A stretch of 64,000 nucleotides of DNA from Candidatus Sulfopaludibacter sp. SbA3 (GCA_945888325.1 CAMDAC010000001.1:248001-312000), one strand, 5' to 3'; shown: positions 41,860-50,592, counted from the first letter of the stretch. Program-made: numbers and translations. The notes: a model not told the origin generated them from the letters alone.

Positions 41860-42024
41860 ATGCCCCGCGCCGCCCGACTTTTCCTGCCGTTGCTTTTGCT
41901 GGTTCCGCTGAGCGGATGCCTGACCGATCCTTTCGGGATGAAGCCGGAGGTGCCGGGCGTCGAGATTCCCGCGAAGCCGGCGGCGGCAGGACCCGCCGCC
42001 AGCCCGGAAAAGGACCCATCCTGA
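41860..42024 (+). CDS. Small lipoprotein (54 residues)
   Basis: Too short for the ORF track. ATG 41860 encodes MPRAARLFLPLLLLVPLSGC, a signal peptide ending in the lipobox LSGC, then LTDPFGMKPEVPGVEIPAKP and an Ala/Pro-rich tail to TGA 42022-42024. GGAGACACGACCTG precedes the ATG. It is a likely lipid-anchored peptide with no recognisable family. It sits directly after leuD and may belong to the same transcript. Confidence 0.6.
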   Translation: MPRAARLFLPLLLLVPLSGCLTDPFGMKPEVPGVEIPAKPAAAGPAASPEKDPS

Positions 42025-42136
42025 TTACACCCTGATCAACGCCGGCCTTTCACCGGGTTTTCCGGCCGCTAGAGTTGCGCGCCTGATCAGACTTGCTACG
42101 TTTTGAGCCGAACACTTGACGACAAGGGAATCCAGC

Positions 42137-42460
42137 ATGGCCCAACGCCGCCCGGCATTACTCATCGCAGCCCTGGCCACCGTTCTGGCGGCCTGCACCA
42201 CGGCGCCTGCCGCGCCGGTTCAATTGGCGGAAGGCGGACCCAAGCTGACCACCGCGATGGAGGGGCAACTCGCCCCGGATGGGACGCCGATCCAGTGCCG
42301 GTCGATCGACCGCACCGGGACGCGGTTCGCGATCAAGGAATGTAAATCGGAAGCCGCCTGGGAGGAACTCGACGCGATTCTCGCCGCGAGTGCCAAGGAG
42401 CAGACCGACAAGTTCCAGCGCCTGAACACTGGCTGCTCCACCCAGGGCAATTGCCCGTAA
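42137..42460 (+). CDS. Small secreted lipoprotein, paralogue of the gene at 42842
   Basis: A 107-residue protein with the lipoprotein signal LIAALATVLAAC. After a short linker, it has APDGTPIQCRSIDRTGTRFAIKECKSEAAWEELDAILA and AKEQTDKFQRLNTGC. The C-terminal ~60 residues closely match the gene at 42842 (shared CKSEAAW and AKEQTDKFQR). Conserved Cys residues suggest a disulfide. The start at MAQRRPALL is chosen over the upstream ORF start because a signal peptide follows. The function is unknown. Confidence 0.72.
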   Translation: MAQRRPALLIAALATVLAACTTAPAAPVQLAEGGPKLTTAMEGQLAPDGTPIQCRSIDRTGTRFAIKECKSEAAWEELDAILAASAKEQTDKFQRLNTGCSTQGNCP

Positions 42461-42477
42461 GCCCAGGCGCGCGAACC

Positions 42478-42774
42478 ATGATTGTCATCGAAGGGACTGT
42501 CCGCATTCCGCCGGAGAATGTCGAACGCGCCCGCGCGGTCATGGAGCAGATGATCCGCGCCAGCCGCGCCGAGCCCGGGTGTATCGACTATGCCTACAGC
42601 ATCGACGTGCTGGACGCGGGCCTCGTGCGCGTGACGGAGCGTTGGGAAAGCCGCGCCGCGCTCGACCTCCACTTCAAGACAGCGCACATGGCGACCTGGC
42701 GCGCATTCTATCCGCAGCTTGGGCTGACCGACAGGTCCCTGCGTCTCTATGAGGCCGATCCGGAGCCCATCTGA
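42478..42774 (+). CDS. ABM-domain protein (putative quinol monooxygenase, YgiN-like)
   Basis: A 98-residue antibiotic-biosynthesis-monooxygenase-type ferredoxin-like fold. It starts MIVIEGTVRIPPENVERARAVMEQM, then has ASRAEPGCIDYAYSIDVLDAGLVRVTERWES and a C-terminal HMATWRAFYPQLG. Such small dimers oxidise quinols or heme-like substrates without cofactors. It lies between the two paralogous small lipoprotein genes. The substrate is not determinable. Confidence 0.85.
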   Translation: MIVIEGTVRIPPENVERARAVMEQMIRASRAEPGCIDYAYSIDVLDAGLVRVTERWESRAALDLHFKTAHMATWRAFYPQLGLTDRSLRLYEADPEPI

Positions 42775-42841
42775 ATCCGTTGCGCTGCGTGCCTTGCCCC
42801 GCTACGAAGTTTGTCGATCCGCTCACTGGAAGGAGATTGCC

Positions 42842-43135
42842 GTGAACCTCAGCCTCAAATCAGCTTTCGTCGCTGCCTTCGCCCTTGCGGCCTGCGCGAC
42901 CCCTCCGGCGGCGACCGGCGCACAGGCGACCCTCAAGGCCGGCGATATCGCGCCGGATGGCACTGCGGTGAGCTGCAGGGACCTCGAAGTGATCGGCTCA
43001 CGGTTCCCGGACCGGACATGCAAGTCGGAAGCGGCGTGGAAGCAGTTCGACGAGATTATGGCGACCAATGCCAAGGAGCAGACCGACAAGTTCCAGCGCG
43101 TCGGCACCGGCGCTGCGACCAGCGGCGGCGGCTGA
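42842..43135 (+). CDS. Small secreted lipoprotein, paralogue of the gene at 42137
   Basis: A 97-residue protein starting with GTG (GAAGGAGATTGCC upstream). The signal sequence AFVAAFALAAC ends in a lipobox. The body has IAPDGTAVSCRDLEVIGSRFPDRTCKSEAAW, then FDEIMATNAKEQTDKFQR, closely matching the neighbour at 42137. The two copies flank the ABM gene, pointing to a local duplication. The tail is Gly-rich. Its role is unknown. Confidence 0.7.
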   Translation: MNLSLKSAFVAAFALAACATPPAATGAQATLKAGDIAPDGTAVSCRDLEVIGSRFPDRTCKSEAAWKQFDEIMATNAKEQTDKFQRVGTGAATSGGG

Positions 43136-43156
43136 TACCGCCACCTTTCCGCACCC

Positions 43157-44209
43157 ATGAAAAAGACCCTCCTTCTCCTGCCCGGTGACGGCATCGGCCC
43201 GGAAGTCATTGCCGAGGCGCGCCGCGTCGCGGAATTCCTTGTGCCGGATATCCTCATCGAAACCGGTCTTGTGGGCGGCGCCAGCTTTGATGCGCACGGC
43301 ACGCCGCTGACGGATGAGACGCTGGAGCGCGCGCGCAAGTCGCATGCGGTCCTGCTCGGCGCCGTCGGCGGGCCGAAATGGACCGGCGCCGCGCGCGACA
43401 AGCGCCCGGAAGCGGGGCTCCTCGCGCTGCGCAAGGGGCTGGACGTGTTCGCGAACCTGCGCCCTGCCTTCTGCTTTCCGGCGCTGGTGGACGCCTCGAG
43501 CCTGAAGCGCGACCGGGTCGAAGGTCTCGACCTGATGATCGTCCGTGAGCTGACGGGCGGCGTCTATTTCGGGCAGCCGCGCGGTATCGACGAGAAGGGC
43601 GGCCTGCGCCGCGGGTATGATACCGCCATATATACCCATCCCGAGATCGAGCGCGTCGCCCGCGTCGCGTTCGACATTGCGCGGGGCCGTTCGGGCCGGG
43701 TGCTGTCGGTCGAGAAATCCAACGTCATGGAGTCGGGCCTGTTCTGGCGCCAGGAAGTGACGCTCGCGCATGCCGAGTTCGGCGGCGGCGTCGCGCTCAG
43801 CCACATGTATGCAGATGCCTGCGCCATGGAACTCGTGCGCCAGCCGAAACAGTTCGATGTGATCCTGGCGGACAACCTGTTCGGCGACATCCTGTCGGAC
43901 GAAGCGGCGATGCTCACCGGCTCGATCGGCATGCTGCCGTCGGCCTCGCTCGGCGCGCCGGGTGTGCCGGGTCTCTATGAGCCGGTGCATGGCTCGGCGC
44001 CGGACATCGCGGGGCAGGGCGTCGCCAACCCCTGCGCCGCGATCCTGTCGCTGGAGATGGCGCTGCGCTGGTCGCTCGGGAAGGAGAAGGCCGCGGATGC
44101 GCTGCTGGCCGCCGTGGGCAAGGCGCTCGACCGGGGGGCGCGCACGCGTGACCTTGGCGGCGACTTGACGACGAAGCAGATGGCGGACGCGATTATTGCG
44201 GCGCTCTGA
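43157..44209 (+). CDS. leuB: 3-isopropylmalate dehydrogenase
   Basis: A 350-residue NAD-dependent enzyme of leucine synthesis. [21 protein letters not shown] opens the fold. [11 protein letters not shown], the substrate-binding Arg residues near [11 protein letters not shown] and [14 protein letters not shown], and the metal-binding Asp residues in [19 protein letters not shown] are all visible. [23 protein letters not shown] is the NAD-binding block. The length is standard. It stands 21 bp after the second small lipoprotein gene. Confidence 0.97.
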   Translation: MKKTLLLLPGDGIGPEVIAEARRVAEFLVPDILIETGLVGGASFDAHGTPLTDETLERARKSHAVLLGAVGGPKWTGAARDKRPEAGLLALRKGLDVFANLRPAFCFPALVDASSLKRDRVEGLDLMIVRELTGGVYFGQPRGIDEKGGLRRGYDTAIYTHPEIERVARVAFDIARGRSGRVLSVEKSNVMESGLFWRQEVTLAHAEFGGGVALSHMYADACAMELVRQPKQFDVILADNLFGDILSDEAAMLTGSIGMLPSASLGAPGVPGLYEPVHGSAPDIAGQGVANPCAAILSLEMALRWSLGKEKAADALLAAVGKALDRGARTRDLGGDLTTKQMADAIIAAL

Positions 44210-44269
44210 GTTTTTGACTTCCCTGCGTCTTGTGACATCCTACCGAAAAATATCGGGAGGAACCACGCA

Positions 44270-45460
44270 ATGTCCTACGCCGCCGGACGGCTGATCCATG
44301 ACGCCGACAGTCATCTCATGGAGATGACCGACGTGCTCGATCCGTATTTCGAGAAGCGCCTGCTGGCGCGCTATCACGACCTTCCGATCTACAAGTGGAA
44401 GCACTCGCACGCGGACTGGATGAACGCGGAGCGCGCGCGGCATGAGGATGCGGCTTACCGCGCCGCGGCGGCGGACGCGATCCTGCTCAACAAGAATTAT
44501 ACCGCCCTCGGATCTTTCCGCCGCGAAGACCGGCCCGCCGCGATGGACCGGCTCGGGTTTGCCAGCCAGCTGGTCTTTACCACCTTCTGTCTCGGCAATT
44601 TCGGGCTCGACCAGTCCGGCGACATGGAACTCTGCTACGCGGCTGCTGATGCGCACAACCGGATGATGACGGACTTCTGCTGCGTCGACCGGCGCCTGCT
44701 GCCGGTGGCCTACGTTCCGCTGGAGGACTTTGCCCGCGCCGAGGCGACCGCGCGGCTGGCGATCAAGCTGGGGGCCAAGGCCATCATGGTTCCGTCCGTG
44801 TGCCCGCAAAGGCATTCGCCGAGCCATGTGGGCTTGGACCCCGTCTGGCGTCTTGCGGAGGAGGCGGGCCTGCCGGTCCTGCTGCATGTCGGCGGCGAGG
44901 AGAAGATGAACCCGGTCTACAAGGAAAACGGCCTGCCGCCGGTGCCGGACTTCCATGGCGGAGACGACAATTTCACCTCGGTCTCCTATATGCCGATCCC
45001 GCAATCGGCGATGCAGACGCTGGCCACGCTGATCTTTGACGGCGTGTTCGACCGGTTCCCGCGCCTGAAATGGGGCGCCATCGAGCTTGGCGCCGCCTGG
45101 GTGCCGGGATGGATGCGCGCGATGGATTCGGCCGCGCATGCCTTCGTGAGGAATGAGGCGCGGTTGCAGAAACTCTCGGCGAAGCCGTCCGAAATCGTGC
45201 GCCGGTCTTTCCGCGCGGCGCCGTATCCGCATGAGGATGCCGGCTGGATCATCCGCAATTCGGGGGATGAGATCTGCCTCTTCTCGTCGGACTATCCGCA
45301 TGTCGAAGGCGGCCGCAATCCGCTGAAGCGTTTCGACGAAACCCTCGCGGGCTGCACGCCCACGCAGGTCACGAACTTCTACTCCGAGAACTTCATCGAC
45401 CTGATGGGGGAGGGGCTCGCGGCGGATTTGCGGCGGCCGAAGATGCAGCAGTCGGCCTGA
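44270..45460 (+). CDS. Amidohydrolase-2 family metal-dependent hydrolase/decarboxylase
   Basis: A 396-residue TIM-barrel protein. RLIHDADSHLMEMTDVLDPYFEKRL is the usual opening, with a metal-ligand candidate in DADSH. A middle block VLLHVGGEEKMNPV carries another His. The C-terminal FSSDYPHVEGGRNPLKRFDETL is the family signature, with the metal-binding Asp. Members hydrolyse or decarboxylate aromatic or cyclic substrates; specificity is unknown. GGGAGGAACC precedes the ATG. The DUF1801 gene begins six bases after its stop. Confidence 0.87.
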   Translation: MSYAAGRLIHDADSHLMEMTDVLDPYFEKRLLARYHDLPIYKWKHSHADWMNAERARHEDAAYRAAAADAILLNKNYTALGSFRREDRPAAMDRLGFASQLVFTTFCLGNFGLDQSGDMELCYAAADAHNRMMTDFCCVDRRLLPVAYVPLEDFARAEATARLAIKLGAKAIMVPSVCPQRHSPSHVGLDPVWRLAEEAGLPVLLHVGGEEKMNPVYKENGLPPVPDFHGGDDNFTSVSYMPIPQSAMQTLATLIFDGVFDRFPRLKWGAIELGAAWVPGWMRAMDSAAHAFVRNEARLQKLSAKPSEIVRRSFRAAPYPHEDAGWIIRNSGDEICLFSSDYPHVEGGRNPLKRFDETLAGCTPTQVTNFYSENFIDLMGEGLAADLRRPKMQQSA

Positions 45461-45465
45461 AACGG

Positions 45466-45891
45466 ATGGCGAAAGACGCTAAGCCCGCGAAAGTGGTCCT
45501 CCTGTCCGGCGGCAATCCGCAGATTGCCCAGAGGGACGGTGATGCGCCGGTGCAGACCTATATTGCGGCCCTGCCCGGCTGGAAGCAGGAGGTCGGCCGG
45601 CGGCTGGATGCGCTGATCGTGAAAGCGGTGCCGAAGGTGCAGAAGGCGGTGAAGTGGAACTCGCCGTTTTATGGCGTCGAAGGGCAGGGTTGGTTCGTCA
45701 CGTTCCATGTGCTGACGCGGTATGTGAAGGTTACCTTCTTCAAGGGGGCCGAACTCGATCCGCCGCCGCCCGGCTTCACGGCGAAGAGCGGGGAGGCGCG
45801 CTGGATTGACCTCTACGAAGGCGAGTTTGACGAAGCCCAGCTGGCGAAATGGATGAAGCAGGCCGCGAAACTTCCGGGCTGGAAACCCTGA
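45466..45891 (+). CDS. DUF1801 domain protein
   Basis: A 141-residue small alpha+beta protein. DALIVKAVPKVQKAVKWNSPFYGVEGQGWFVTFHVLTRYVKVTFFKGAELDPPPPGFT matches the DUF1801 (YdhG-like) domain, with the conserved W(N/G)-x-P-F-Y motif. The family's biochemical role is not established. It is probably co-transcribed with the amidohydrolase upstream (six-base gap). The next gene starts about 100 bp later. Confidence 0.85.
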   Translation: MAKDAKPAKVVLLSGGNPQIAQRDGDAPVQTYIAALPGWKQEVGRRLDALIVKAVPKVQKAVKWNSPFYGVEGQGWFVTFHVLTRYVKVTFFKGAELDPPPPGFTAKSGEARWIDLYEGEFDEAQLAKWMKQAAKLPGWKP

Positions 45892-45987
45892 GCCTCTGTG
45901 CTGCGCAGCCATCTGGCAAACCACTATTGCCTCCGTCGGAGTCTCGCTTATCCATCCTGTGGATAAAGCTGGTCGGGGGTCTTGGGG

Positions 45988-48498
45988 ATGCAAGTGGGGA
46001 GCGGTGCGGGGCCATTGGCCGACGAACAGGCGCTGATCGCGGCCCTGCGCGCCGGTGTCTGGGCCGATCTCACGCAGGCGCCCGGATATGACGCCGAACT
46101 CAAGCCGGTCGTTTCGGCCCGATTCCTGAGAGACATGCTGCTCGGGCTCGATAGCCGCGTTGCCGGTCTCCCGTCGGGCCTGCGGATACGCGGCGCCCGG
46201 GTGGAGGGCGATCTCGACCTCGCAGATTGCACCGCGCCGGGCGGAGGCGGCTTTGGCGTTGTCGCCCTTGAGCAGTGTGATTTCTCAGGCCGCATTGACA
46301 TTACCAATGCGGAACTGTCCCGCTTTTCGATCCGCCAGAGCCGGTTTCGCGAACTCTGGGGAGAAGGCGTCAAGGTCAGCGGAGACTTCGACTTCAGGGA
46401 GGCCTCTCCATTGCCGTCGCCGCCGCCGGAAGTGCCGGTGGCCTATATCCGCTTGCGGGCGGCCCGGATCGGCGGCGATCTCTGGGCGCGCGGAGCATTG
46501 CTGAAATGCCCCGGCGACGTGCCGCGCGGCCTGACAATGGTGCCCCCGGCCTTGAACCTTTGGCTTGCCAGGATCGAGGGCAGCGCCCTGTTCGAGATGG
46601 GCTTCGTCGCCGAGGGCGATGTGCGGATGTCGAGCGCCTTCATCGGCGGCGACCTTGCATTCGACGGCGCCACGATCACGGGCCGCGATGGTCTCGCGCT
46701 CGATGCGGCCGGCGTCAACATCGGCGGCGAGGCAACTTTTGACCTGCTCGATGAGCGCCGCTTTGTTGCTGAAGGTGAAGTACGCCTGTCAAACGCCAGC
46801 GTCGGAAAGAATCTCAACTTCTACGGTGCCTCTTTGTCCAACCCGGACGGAGACGCACTCGATGTCAGTGCCAGCACAATCGGTGCGCACGTTCGCCTGA
46901 CCGTCGCCCGTGGTCACCGGTTCGAGGCCAATGGGCAAGTGGTCTTCTGGGACACGAAAGTCTCCGGCGACTTCGCCTGCAACGGCGCGCGCCTGTCTGC
47001 GCCCGGTCGTGTCGCGCTTGCGGCTGCAAACATCCAGGTGGGTGGACGGGCCGGTTTCGACAAGGTCGAAGGGTCGCGCTTTGAAGCCGAAGGCGAGGTG
47101 CAACTCGCGAACGCGACCATCGGCAAAGACCTCGCCTTTTTCGGTGCGCACCTCAGCAACCCCGGCGCCGACGCGCTGGATGCCAACGCCTGCAGTGTCG
47201 GCGGCCATGTTCAGCTGATGCCGATCGACACGACGCGGTTCGAGGCCGAAGGGGCGTCCCTGTTTTGGGACGCGCGAGTCGCCGGAGATTTCGCCTGTCA
47301 CGGCGCGCGTTTCAACAATCCCGGCGGGCTCGCGCTTGCCGCGGCCGGCATCCAGATCGGCGGCCTTGCCAACTTTGATGCCTATCAACATTTCCGGTTC
47401 GAATCTTCCGGTGAAGTCAGGCTGGCCAATGGAAGCATCGGCAAGTCGCTCAGCTTCTTTGGCGCCGCCCTGAGCCATCCGGACGGCGACGCGCTGGATG
47501 TGAGCGCCTGCAGCGTCGGCGGCCATGTCCGGCTCGTCGCGATAAACGACCACAAGTTTGAGGCGGACGGCACGACCACGTTCTGGAAGGCTCGGGTTGC
47601 CGGAGACTTCATCTGTCAGGGCGCCCGGTTTACACGTCCCGATGGTGTCGCGCTCAATGCCAGCGCATGTTCCGTAGACGGTGGACTATACGCGCATGAC
47701 AACACGCTTGATGGGATCGTCGATCTGTCGAATGCCCGGATCGATACGCTGGGCAGCTTCGCCGACTCGGCCTGGAGCGGCGCCCGCCGCATCCGCCTCG
47801 ACAGCATCAGCCTGCGGCAGATCGAAGTGGACCAGTCGGACGGCGTCGCATGGCAGGCCCGGATGCGCTGGCTGCAACGCAGCACCGACCGGACCGCAAA
47901 GGGACAGCGCATCGTGTCCCCGCATCCCTGGCGGGAGTGCGCCATCGCATTCGCGCGTTCTGGCCGCCATACTGACGCGCGGCGGATCCAGCGCGAAGGC
48001 TACCGCGAGGAGAACCGGGCCCGTCCGCTCTGGATCCGGCCGTTCGTCTGGCTGTTTGCGGAAGTTCCGTTCGGCTTTGGTCTTTCGGCGCTGCGTGCGA
48101 CCGTGACGCTCGTTGCATTCTGGATCGCCGGCATCGTGGGTGCCGAGGTCATGCTCGCGCGAAACGTGTTCGTCGACCTCTCGAGCCATGACGACCCGCA
48201 AGCTTGCCTGTCGCTTGTGCCGGCGCTTTACGCACTGGATACGGCCATTCCGATCATCGATCTGCGTCAGGAGTCGCTTTGTGATCCGGCGGATGTCGGC
48301 CAGGTTGGCCTGTTCCGGGGTATCCAGCTCTCGCGCCTTGCCGGGAGCATGCCATTCCTGCCGGCCCTGCCGGCGGTGACCTTGTTCGATGAAGTCACGC
48401 TCTGGACCTGGGCCAAGGCGATCTACGCCTTGCTGGGCACATTCCTCGTTAGCTTCGCGGGCATAACCTATTCGGGCGTATTCAAGCCGAAAGAGTAG
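45988..48498 (+). CDS. Large repeat protein with C-terminal membrane segments (beta-helix-like)
   Basis: An 836-residue protein. The first ~200 residues hold shorter beta-helix-like units (GLRIRGARVEGDLDLADC). Then come seven in-register 53-residue repeats (46600-47712), alternating a type with GEVRLANASIGKDLAFFGA and one with FWDARVAGDFACHGARF. An Arg-rich linker follows. The C-terminus has hydrophobic helices (TLVAFWIAGIVGAEVML and LLGTFLVSFAGITYSGVF). It resembles uncharacterised membrane-anchored right-handed beta-helix proteins, some annotated as membrane-associated oxidoreductases. No enzymatic motif is visible. ATG 45988 is preferred to the TTG at 45982. No signal peptide is obvious, so topology is uncertain. 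Confidence 0.8.
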   Translation: MQVGSGAGPLADEQALIAALRAGVWADLTQAPGYDAELKPVVSARFLRDMLLGLDSRVAGLPSGLRIRGARVEGDLDLADCTAPGGGGFGVVALEQCDFSGRIDITNAELSRFSIRQSRFRELWGEGVKVSGDFDFREASPLPSPPPEVPVAYIRLRAARIGGDLWARGALLKCPGDVPRGLTMVPPALNLWLARIEGSALFEMGFVAEGDVRMSSAFIGGDLAFDGATITGRDGLALDAAGVNIGGEATFDLLDERRFVAEGEVRLSNASVGKNLNFYGASLSNPDGDALDVSASTIGAHVRLTVARGHRFEANGQVVFWDTKVSGDFACNGARLSAPGRVALAAANIQVGGRAGFDKVEGSRFEAEGEVQLANATIGKDLAFFGAHLSNPGADALDANACSVGGHVQLMPIDTTRFEAEGASLFWDARVAGDFACHGARFNNPGGLALAAAGIQIGGLANFDAYQHFRFESSGEVRLANGSIGKSLSFFGAALSHPDGDALDVSACSVGGHVRLVAINDHKFEADGTTTFWKARVAGDFICQGARFTRPDGVALNASACSVDGGLYAHDNTLDGIVDLSNARIDTLGSFADSAWSGARRIRLDSISLRQIEVDQSDGVAWQARMRWLQRSTDRTAKGQRIVSPHPWRECAIAFARSGRHTDARRIQREGYREENRARPLWIRPFVWLFAEVPFGFGLSALRATVTLVAFWIAGIVGAEVMLARNVFVDLSSHDDPQACLSLVPALYALDTAIPIIDLRQESLCDPADVGQVGLFRGIQLSRLAGSMPFLPALPAVTLFDEVTLWTWAKAIYALLGTFLVSFAGITYSGVFKPKE
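46600..47712 (+). repeat. Seven tandem 159-bp (53-residue) coding repeats
   Basis: Units start at 46600, 46759, 46918, 47077, 47236, 47395 and 47554, each exactly 53 codons. Most begin RFEAEG-like. From the second unit they alternate A and B types, giving a 318-bp super-unit repeated three times. Conservation is strongest at (S/A)xxxGxxLxFxGA and LDxxAxxxGG positions, as expected for beta-helix coils. Confidence 0.85.
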
Positions 48499-48504
48499 AG
48501 CCAC

Positions 48505-48966
48505 CTAGCTATAATCCGCGATCCGGCAGAGCAGGGGGCCGCGGAACTCGAAGAAGCTGGCGCCGCGCACGCGGACGGTTTCGCCGGCGCGGATGCCGTT
48601 GGGCAGGTCCACGGCGGCCCGGCCCTCGAATTCGATCTCGGCGGCGGCGGTGCTGGCCCCGGTGACGAGGTTGGTCAGCCGCTGGCGGCGGTAGGAAAAG
48701 GCGTTTCCGGAGACTTCCGCCACCTGGCGCATCATCGCCTTGCCGTCGAGGCGCATGGACTGGCCGGCATTGGAGATGTTCTCGAACACGACATCATCGG
48801 TCACGCAGGCCAGCATCGCGTCGATGTCACGGTCATTATAGCTGGCGATATAACGGCGGATGATCTCGTCCAGCACGGCTTGCAGATCCCTTTTCGGTGT
48901 CCCTGCTACCTGCCAGCCGGGGGCGTATTGCACAAGCCGCTTTAAGCCGGAGCCAGTTTGCGCCAT
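48505..48966 (-). CDS. NTF2-like/SnoaL-type protein
   Basis: A protein of up to 153 residues. Its core matches the NTF2-like fold: LQAVLDEIIRRYIASYNDRDIDAMLACVTDDVVFENIS, then GKAMMRQVAEV and AAAEIEFEGRAAVDLPNG. It ends GASFFEFRGPLLCRIADYS. This polyketide-cyclase-like fold serves many roles and the substrate is unknown. The start is uncertain. MAQTGSGLKRL (48966) keeps the gene just clear of the divergent asd (ATG 49004), but a shorter version beginning near LQAVLDEII is possible. It converges with the repeat-protein gene. Confidence 0.72.
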   Translation of the reverse strand: MAQTGSGLKRLVQYAPGWQVAGTPKRDLQAVLDEIIRRYIASYNDRDIDAMLACVTDDVVFENISNAGQSMRLDGKAMMRQVAEVSGNAFSYRRQRLTNLVTGASTAAAEIEFEGRAAVDLPNGIRAGETVRVRGASFFEFRGPLLCRIADYS

Positions 48967-49003
48967 AAGGCCCCGAAACTGACCGGAAGAGGACTTGGAT
49001 ATC

Positions 49004-50044
49004 ATGGGTACGCGCATCGCTGTCGTCGGCGCCACGGGCAATGTCGGGCGGGAGCTCTTCAACATTCTCGACGAACGCCTGTTCCCCGCAGACGAAGTCT
49101 ACGCCATCGCCTCGCGCCGCTCGATCGGCAAGGAAGTCGCGTATGGCGACCGTACCCTGAAATGCCATGACCTCGAGCAGTTCGACTTCTCGAAGGTTGA
49201 CGTCGTGCTGATGTCGGCGGGCGGCAAGGTGTCCAAGGAATGGTGCCCGAAGATCGCCGCCGCCGGCGCGATCGTGATCGACAATTCCTCCGCCTGGCGG
49301 ATGGACAAGGACGTGCCGCTGGTGGTGCCGGAAGTGAACGCCGATGCGGTCATGGGCTATACCAAGAAGCGCATCATCGCGAACCCCAACTGCTCGACCG
49401 CCCAGCTGGTCGTCGCGCTGAAGCCGCTGCATGACGCGGTCGGCATCAAGCGCGTCGTCGTCTCGACCTACCAGTCGGTCTCCGGCGCGGGCAAGGAAGC
49501 GATGGACGAGCTGTGGAACCAGACTAAGGGCATCTTCGTCAATGACGAGCCCGCGCCGGTCGTGTTCGAGAAGGAGATCGCCTTCAACGTGATCCCGAAG
49601 ATCGGGTCCTTCCTGCCGGACGGGTACACGGACGAAGAAGCCAAGATGTGGAACGAAACCAAGAAGATGATCGACCCGGCGATCCAGCTGTCGGTCACCT
49701 GCGTGCGCGTGCCGGTCTTTGTCGGCCACTCGGAAGCCGTCCATGTCGAACTCAACGGCCCGATGAGCGCGAAAGAGGCCCAGGCCTTGCTGCGCGAAAG
49801 CCCGGGCATAATGCTGCTCGATGATCCGTCCAAGGACGTCTATGTGACGCCGAAGGAATGCGTCGGCGACTGGGCGACCTTCGTCAGCCGCGTCCGCAAG
49901 GATGTCAGCACCGAGAACGGCCTCGTCTTCTGGGTTGTCTCCGACAACCTGCGCAAGGGCGCCGCCCTCAACGCGGTGCAGATCGCCGAGGAACTGCTGA
50001 ACCGCGGCGTGATCAAGCCGGAAAAAGTCACCGCGCGGGCCTAA
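49004..50044 (+). CDS. asd: Aspartate-semialdehyde dehydrogenase
   Basis: A 346-residue NADPH enzyme that makes aspartate semialdehyde, the branch point to Lys/DAP, Met and Thr. GTRIAVVGATGNVGRELFNIL is the Rossmann motif. The catalytic Cys is in NPNCSTAQLVVALKPLHD. QSVSGAGKEAMDELWNQ and VRVPVFVGHSEAVHVEL (substrate and active-site His) follow. ATG 49004 follows AAGAGGACTTGGATATC; the ORF's TTG start nine bases earlier is less likely. Its stop overlaps the convergent deacylase stop. Confidence 0.96.
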   Translation: MGTRIAVVGATGNVGRELFNILDERLFPADEVYAIASRRSIGKEVAYGDRTLKCHDLEQFDFSKVDVVLMSAGGKVSKEWCPKIAAAGAIVIDNSSAWRMDKDVPLVVPEVNADAVMGYTKKRIIANPNCSTAQLVVALKPLHDAVGIKRVVVSTYQSVSGAGKEAMDELWNQTKGIFVNDEPAPVVFEKEIAFNVIPKIGSFLPDGYTDEEAKMWNETKKMIDPAIQLSVTCVRVPVFVGHSEAVHVELNGPMSAKEAQALLRESPGIMLLDDPSKDVYVTPKECVGDWATFVSRVRKDVSTENGLVFWVVSDNLRKGAALNAVQIAEELLNRGVIKPEKVTARA

Positions 50045-50538
50045 AGCCCCGAAAAATAGACCACCTCGAACCGGTGTTCCGTCGCTTCCACAAAGCGGCG
50101 GAAATCGGCTTGGGAGATCGCCGTCGTGCCGGTGTTCACCAGGGGGTGGAAGTTCACGATGTCCGCCGCCGCGAGCACCGCGTCGACCAGGAAGCGCACG
50201 CGGCGCGCGCGATCATTCATCAGCGCGAAGGCGGTCACTGAGCCCGGCACCACGCCGAGCACTTCGGTCATCAGCTCTGCCGGGCCGAAGGAGAGCCGCT
50301 TGGTTCCGATCAACTTGTGCAGCTGGTTGAGCTTGAGCTGGTTGTAGGCCTCCGCAGCGATCAGGACGAGGTCGCCCCCGGCGTCCTTCAGGAACAGGTT
50401 CTTGGTGTGTGCGCCCGGCATGTCGGCCTTCAGCGCGCCGGATTGCTCCACCGTGAACATCGCCTCGTGCCAGACGGTCGAATGGGCGATGCCGAGGCGG
50501 TCGAGATAGGCGAACAGGTCATCAGGGGTTGCTTGCAT
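50041..50538 (-). CDS. Prolyl-tRNA-editing deacylase family protein (YbaK/ProXp-like)
   Basis: A 165-residue stand-alone editing domain. DLFAYLDRLGIAHSTVWHEAMFTVEQ opens it; GAHTKNLFLKDAGGDLVLIA and GTKRLSFGPAELMTEVLGVVPGSVTAFALMND are the family blocks, with a catalytic Lys candidate in HTKNLFL. These proteins hydrolyse mischarged aminoacyl-tRNA such as Ala-tRNAPro in trans. The start MQATPDD is chosen because the ORF's extra residues are implausible. It overlaps the asd stop tail-to-tail and is divergent from the DUF6065 gene. Confidence 0.87.
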   Translation of the reverse strand: MQATPDDLFAYLDRLGIAHSTVWHEAMFTVEQSGALKADMPGAHTKNLFLKDAGGDLVLIAAEAYNQLKLNQLHKLIGTKRLSFGPAELMTEVLGVVPGSVTAFALMNDRARRVRFLVDAVLAAADIVNFHPLVNTGTTAISQADFRRFVEATEHRFEVVYFSGL

Positions 50539-50592
50539 GGTTGCGTTTCGCCAAGAGTTCCGCGTTCCGTCAAGCACTTAAGGGTCCGCCCG

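Noticed and set aside
46600-47712. Possible CRISPR array because of regular spacing
   Set aside because: The repeats are 159 bp, lie in one coding frame, diverge between units and have no spacers; they are protein repeats.
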